From: Gamarada debralockiae | Lineage: Eukaryota > Ascomycota > Leotiomycetes > Helotiales > Hyphodiscaceae | Assembly (NCBI GenBank): GCA_002803225.1 | Contig: NXFV01000481.1 | Coordinates: 1-22,492 of the forward strand | Reading direction: 5' to 3' | DNA length: 22,492 bases | Shown here: piece by piece, positions 19,807 to 22,492 of the stretch | Layout: every line of letters starts with the position of its first letter | How positions within the stretch are numbered: position 1 is the first letter of the stretch | Position numbers and translations under genes: made by a program | Notes under the pieces: model-generated | The model's database searches: none | What the model was told of the DNA's origin: nothing | What the model saw: the letters and a program-made list of their open reading frames with translations, nothing else

Positions 19807-21782
19807 ATGTCCTCCCTCCGCCGCCGCCTCCTAGGGCAATCCACGCCCTCCCGCGACAGCCCTCCCGCCAAAGCCGAAGAAGTGCGCCTCGCACCCGTCT
19901 CTGAGATCAGCACAGAGAAACACCACAAAACTCGCAAGCGCCGCAATGGCTTTATATTCCTTCTAGGAGGATTGTTTGGGATTGTGGCTGCAGGGTTCTT
20001 TGCGGGCAGGAATGATCTGATTGATTTTCCGGAGTTGGGGGATTTGAGTATGGATAGTTTGATCGATGTCTTGCCTGCGGGGTTTGTGAGGGATGCTAGG
20101 GATTTGGTGGTGAGTGTGTTAGCTGTTGAGGAATTGATGGAAGGAGATTAGGCTAATGAGTGGAAATATAGAGCGGAGAGAGGGAGGCAGTCAATTACGA
20201 TTCTTTCCAAGTCGGGTTGAACCTCAAGGCGCAAGGAGTCCATGCTAACCATCCGGTCATAATGGTGCCAGGTGTCATATCCACCGGTCTGGAATCATGG
20301 GGCACAGCCAATAGCTCGAGGCAATACTTCAGGAAACGATTATGGGGCAGTTGGAGCATGATGCAAGCGCTGGTACTAGACAAGGAAGGCTGGAAGAAAC
20401 ACATTATGTTGGATAAACACACTGGTCTTGATCCGGCGGGCGGGATCAAGTTGAGAGCAGCGCAAGGCTTTGACGCTGCAGATTTCTTCATTACGGGATA
20501 TTGGATTTGGAACAAGATTTTCGAAAACCTCGCAACAATTGGATACGATCCTACGAATAGCTACACAGCAGCCTACGATTGGAGACTGTCGTACGCCAAC
20601 CTCGAAGTCCGAGATCAGTATTTTACTCGTCTGAAAATGTATATCGAGATGGCGAATAAGGTGTCCAACAAGAAGGTCACACTCGTATCGCATAGTATGG
20701 GCAGTCAGGTGCTGTTCTACTTCTTCCACTGGGTGGCAGCCGAGTCTGGGGGAAATGGAGGAGATGATTGGGTTGAGAAGTTTGTCGATTCTTGGGTCAA
20801 CATCAGCGGGTGTATGCTCGGTGCTCTGAAAGGTCTCCCGGCGGTATTGTCAGGAGAGATGAAAGACACAGCTCAACTGAATGCCTTCGCCGTCTACGGC
20901 CTCGAGAAATTTCTCAGTCGTGAAGAGCGCGCCGAGATTTTCAGAGCCATGCCTGGCATCTCATCAATGTTGCCCATTGGCGGTGATGCAGTGTGGGGCA
21001 ACGCAACCTGGGCTCCAGACGATTTGCCAGGCCAGAACGTAAGTTTTGGGACGTTCTTGAATTTCAAGAATCAGAATGGCTCTACCGGATACCGAAACTT
21101 GACTGTCGACGAAAGTCTGTCGTTTCTCTTTAACAGTACGGAGGATTGGTACCTAGACCAAGTAAAAGGAAGTTACTCCCAAGGAGTCGCACATACGACT
21201 GCAGAGGTGGAAGCCAATGAGAAGGATCCGAGGAAGTGGATGAATCCCCTCGAAACTCGACTGCCACTTGCTCCTAGTTTGAAGATCTATTGCTTTTACG
21301 GTAAGCTAATTTTCCCTTTCCTTGGAGAAATAGAGCTGATGAACCCAGGAATCGGCAAGCCCACAGAACGCGCCTACTTCTACCGCACATCCGACAACCC
21401 TTTATCCTCCCTAAACTACACCATTGACTCCACCCTAACACAAACCAACATCGACCATGGCGTAATCATGGGTGAAGGCGACGGGACCGTCAACTTACTC
21501 TCCGTAGCCTATATGTGCAATAAAGGTTGGAACATGCATCGGTACAACCCTGCCGGGGTCCAAGTCAAAGTCTACGAGATGCCTCACGAGCCGGAAAGAT
21601 TCAGTCCTCGCGGAGGACCAAATACGGGAGATCATGTTGATATTCTGGGGAGACAGAGTTTGAATGATATGATTCTGAGAGTTGCGGCTGGGAAGGGGGA
21701 TGCAATTGAACGGAATGTCGAGAGCAATATTGAGACTTATGCCGCGAGGGTGAAGATTTATGAGGAAGAGGAGTACTTGTAG
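19807..21782 (+). CDS. LRO1: Phospholipid:diacylglycerol acyltransferase (PDAT)
   Basis: Three exons, 19807-20109, 20172-21300 and 21349-21782, give 621 residues (yeast Lro1 is 661). The introns are 62 nt (GTGAGT..GCTAAT..ATAG) and 48 nt (GTAAGC..CCAG). The enzyme moves an acyl chain from phospholipid to diacylglycerol, making triacylglycerol at the ER. The order is: a short basic cytosolic N-terminus (KTRKRRN), one membrane anchor (GFIFLLGGLFGIVAAGFFAG, about residues 48-67), then a lumenal LCAT-like alpha/beta-hydrolase. Its features are PVIMVPGVISTGLESWG, DPAGGIKLRAAQGFDAADFF, YDWRLSY, the nucleophile motif VSHSMGSQVLFYFFHW, MGEGDGTVNLLS (Asp) and GDHVDILGRQSLND (His). The triad is complete, so it should be active. 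It is divergent from NAA30. Confidence 0.96.
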
Positions 21783-22145
21783 TTTTTTGGATATGGAAGT
21801 AGAAGGAAGCGAAGGTTGGCTGCATTGCAGGTGTTTGGGTTGGGTTTGGGAAGACTGGTTGAACTGGTCATAGATTTATACCCCGGATGTACTGTGGGCG
21901 TATACAGATAGATAATATGCCTAATGACGAATCATGAACATATAACTCTCTCTCCTTCCTCTTCTTCTCCTTCCTTTCTCTCTTCATCCACCTTCCCAAA
22001 CCCTGTCAAATCCTACCCCAGCAGTTAATTCTACATCACGCGTCCCGCCTTATCCACACATTCCCGAAAAAGGCAAGCACGCCTCCCACTCAAACGACAA
22101 CTACATATATTTAAACCCAGGAATTTGGAAATCAAGCCAAGCAAA
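21783..22145. other. Spacer between PDAT and the tRNA gene, with a polypyrimidine tract
   Basis: No gene. It holds the PDAT 3' UTR and a pure pyrimidine run at 21946-21985 (40 bases of C and T on the plus strand). Such tracts are common in fungal intergenic DNA; no function is implied. Confidence 0.5.
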
Positions 22146-22217
22146 GTTCCGTTGGTCCAGTGGTAAGACGTCTGTCTCACACACAGAAGATCATCAGTTC
22201 GAACCTGATACGGAGCA
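22146..22217 (+). tRNA. tRNA-Val(CAC): tRNA-Val, anticodon CAC
   Basis: The full cloverleaf can be drawn. The acceptor stem is GTTCCGT (22146-22152) with ACGGAGC (22210-22216; one G-U pair). The D arm has a 3-bp stem, GTC/GAC. The anticodon arm is TCTGT/ACAGA around the loop CTCACAC, giving CAC. The variable loop is 5 bases (AGATC). The T arm is ATCAG TTCGAAC CTGAT. The discriminator base is A at 22217. There is no intron. The gene is 72 bases without CCA, as expected for a eukaryotic nuclear tRNA; CAC reads GTG codons. The internal promoter boxes lie in the D and T arms, as usual for RNA polymerase III. A T-rich stretch soon after (22227-22247, with TTTT at about 22227) can serve as terminator. 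Confidence 0.93.
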
Positions 22218-22465
22218 TTGGGAACATTTTCATTTTGTATATTTTGTTGAAACATAAACAAAGGAAGGTCTTTGTAAGACTTTGGACGTGTCAATTTATT
22301 GGCCTTCGGGAGGCATTCGGTACGTTGCATAGCTACGCGAGCATGAAAGAGAGAGTGGATTCCCCCCCAACAAGGTGGTAGGAAGTGTGTATTTATTATG
22401 ACGCGTCTAGCAAACAATGACCACACCTCAGTGCCAAAATCTGCACATTTCAAGAGCTAAATTTG
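22218..22465. other. AT-rich flank after the tRNA gene, no gene seen
   Basis: Open frames here overlap the tRNA gene or are short, and none resembles a protein. A run of seven C at about 22364-22370 is the only other low-complexity feature before the terminal poly-C. Confidence 0.5.
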
Positions 22466-22492
22466 CCCCCCCCCCCCCCCCCCCCCCCCCCC
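22466..22492. repeat. Terminal poly-C run (27 bases)
   Basis: The window ends in 27 consecutive C. It is not the fungal telomere repeat, which has TTAGGG/CCCTAA units. A homopolymer of this length at the very end suggests an assembly gap edge, contig end or tailing artefact rather than genomic sequence. Confidence 0.8.

Noticed and set aside
22031..22453. 140-residue minus-strand open frame
   Set aside because: It runs antisense through the tRNA-Val gene; the segment reading YQVRTDDLL is the reverse complement of the tRNA T and anticodon arms, a common false protein.
22466..22492. Telomere
   Set aside because: Pure poly-C without CCCTAA units.
1..22492. Secondary-metabolite cluster, CRISPR array or large transposon
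   Set aside because: No PKS, NRPS, terpene synthase or P450, no regularly spaced repeats, and no transposase or reverse transcriptase was seen.

Overview
The window looks like nuclear DNA from a filamentous ascomycete (Pezizomycotina, possibly Leotiomycetes, though the class is a guess). The main reasons are short spliceosomal introns, mostly 48-78 nt, with GT..AG ends and CTAAC/CTGAC/CTAAT-like branch sites. Other support comes from the protein families: DUF3425 bZIP, 2EXR, a fungal STAND N-terminal domain, a DAL5-type permease and TPR-SET. There is also one nuclear tRNA gene.

Layout. Bases 1-1000 hold the 3' end of an unrecognised, low-complexity gene and a decayed C-terminal piece of a von Willebrand A (vWA) domain protein. 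Bases 1450-3450 (minus) hold two more relics: the N-terminal domain of a STAND/NLR-type protein and a broken DAL5-like MFS permease. A three-exon bZIP regulator with a C-terminal DUF3425 domain follows (3738-5389, minus). Next is a 2.3 kb gene desert with five CACGTG sites and a small inverted-repeat element. ERV1 (minus) and HEM4 (plus) are divergent across 121 bp. A TPR-SET methyltransferase pseudogene (9875-12171) and a 2EXR pseudogene (12771-13646, minus) come next.

The right third is compact and intact: OXR1 (plus), DPH7 (minus), a BLES03/DUF1917 protein (plus), NAA30/MAK3 (minus) and LRO1/PDAT (plus), then tRNA-Val(CAC). The window ends in a 27-base run of C that looks like an assembly or contig-end artefact.

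The conserved genes are general housekeeping: mitochondrial disulfide relay, haem synthesis, oxidation resistance, diphthamide synthesis, N-terminal acetylation and triacylglycerol synthesis. They do not form a pathway or a metabolite cluster. Interleaved with them are five decayed accessory-type genes broken by small indels, while adjacent housekeeping frames are clean. I did not find a convincing undescribed system. The best leads are this mosaic decay, the inverted-repeat insertion that enlarges the DPH7 intron, the stopless 48-nt intron in PDAT, and the ERV1-HEM4 shared promoter. All gene models below are hand-spliced from the sequence. Spans include introns, and exon positions are given in the evidence.
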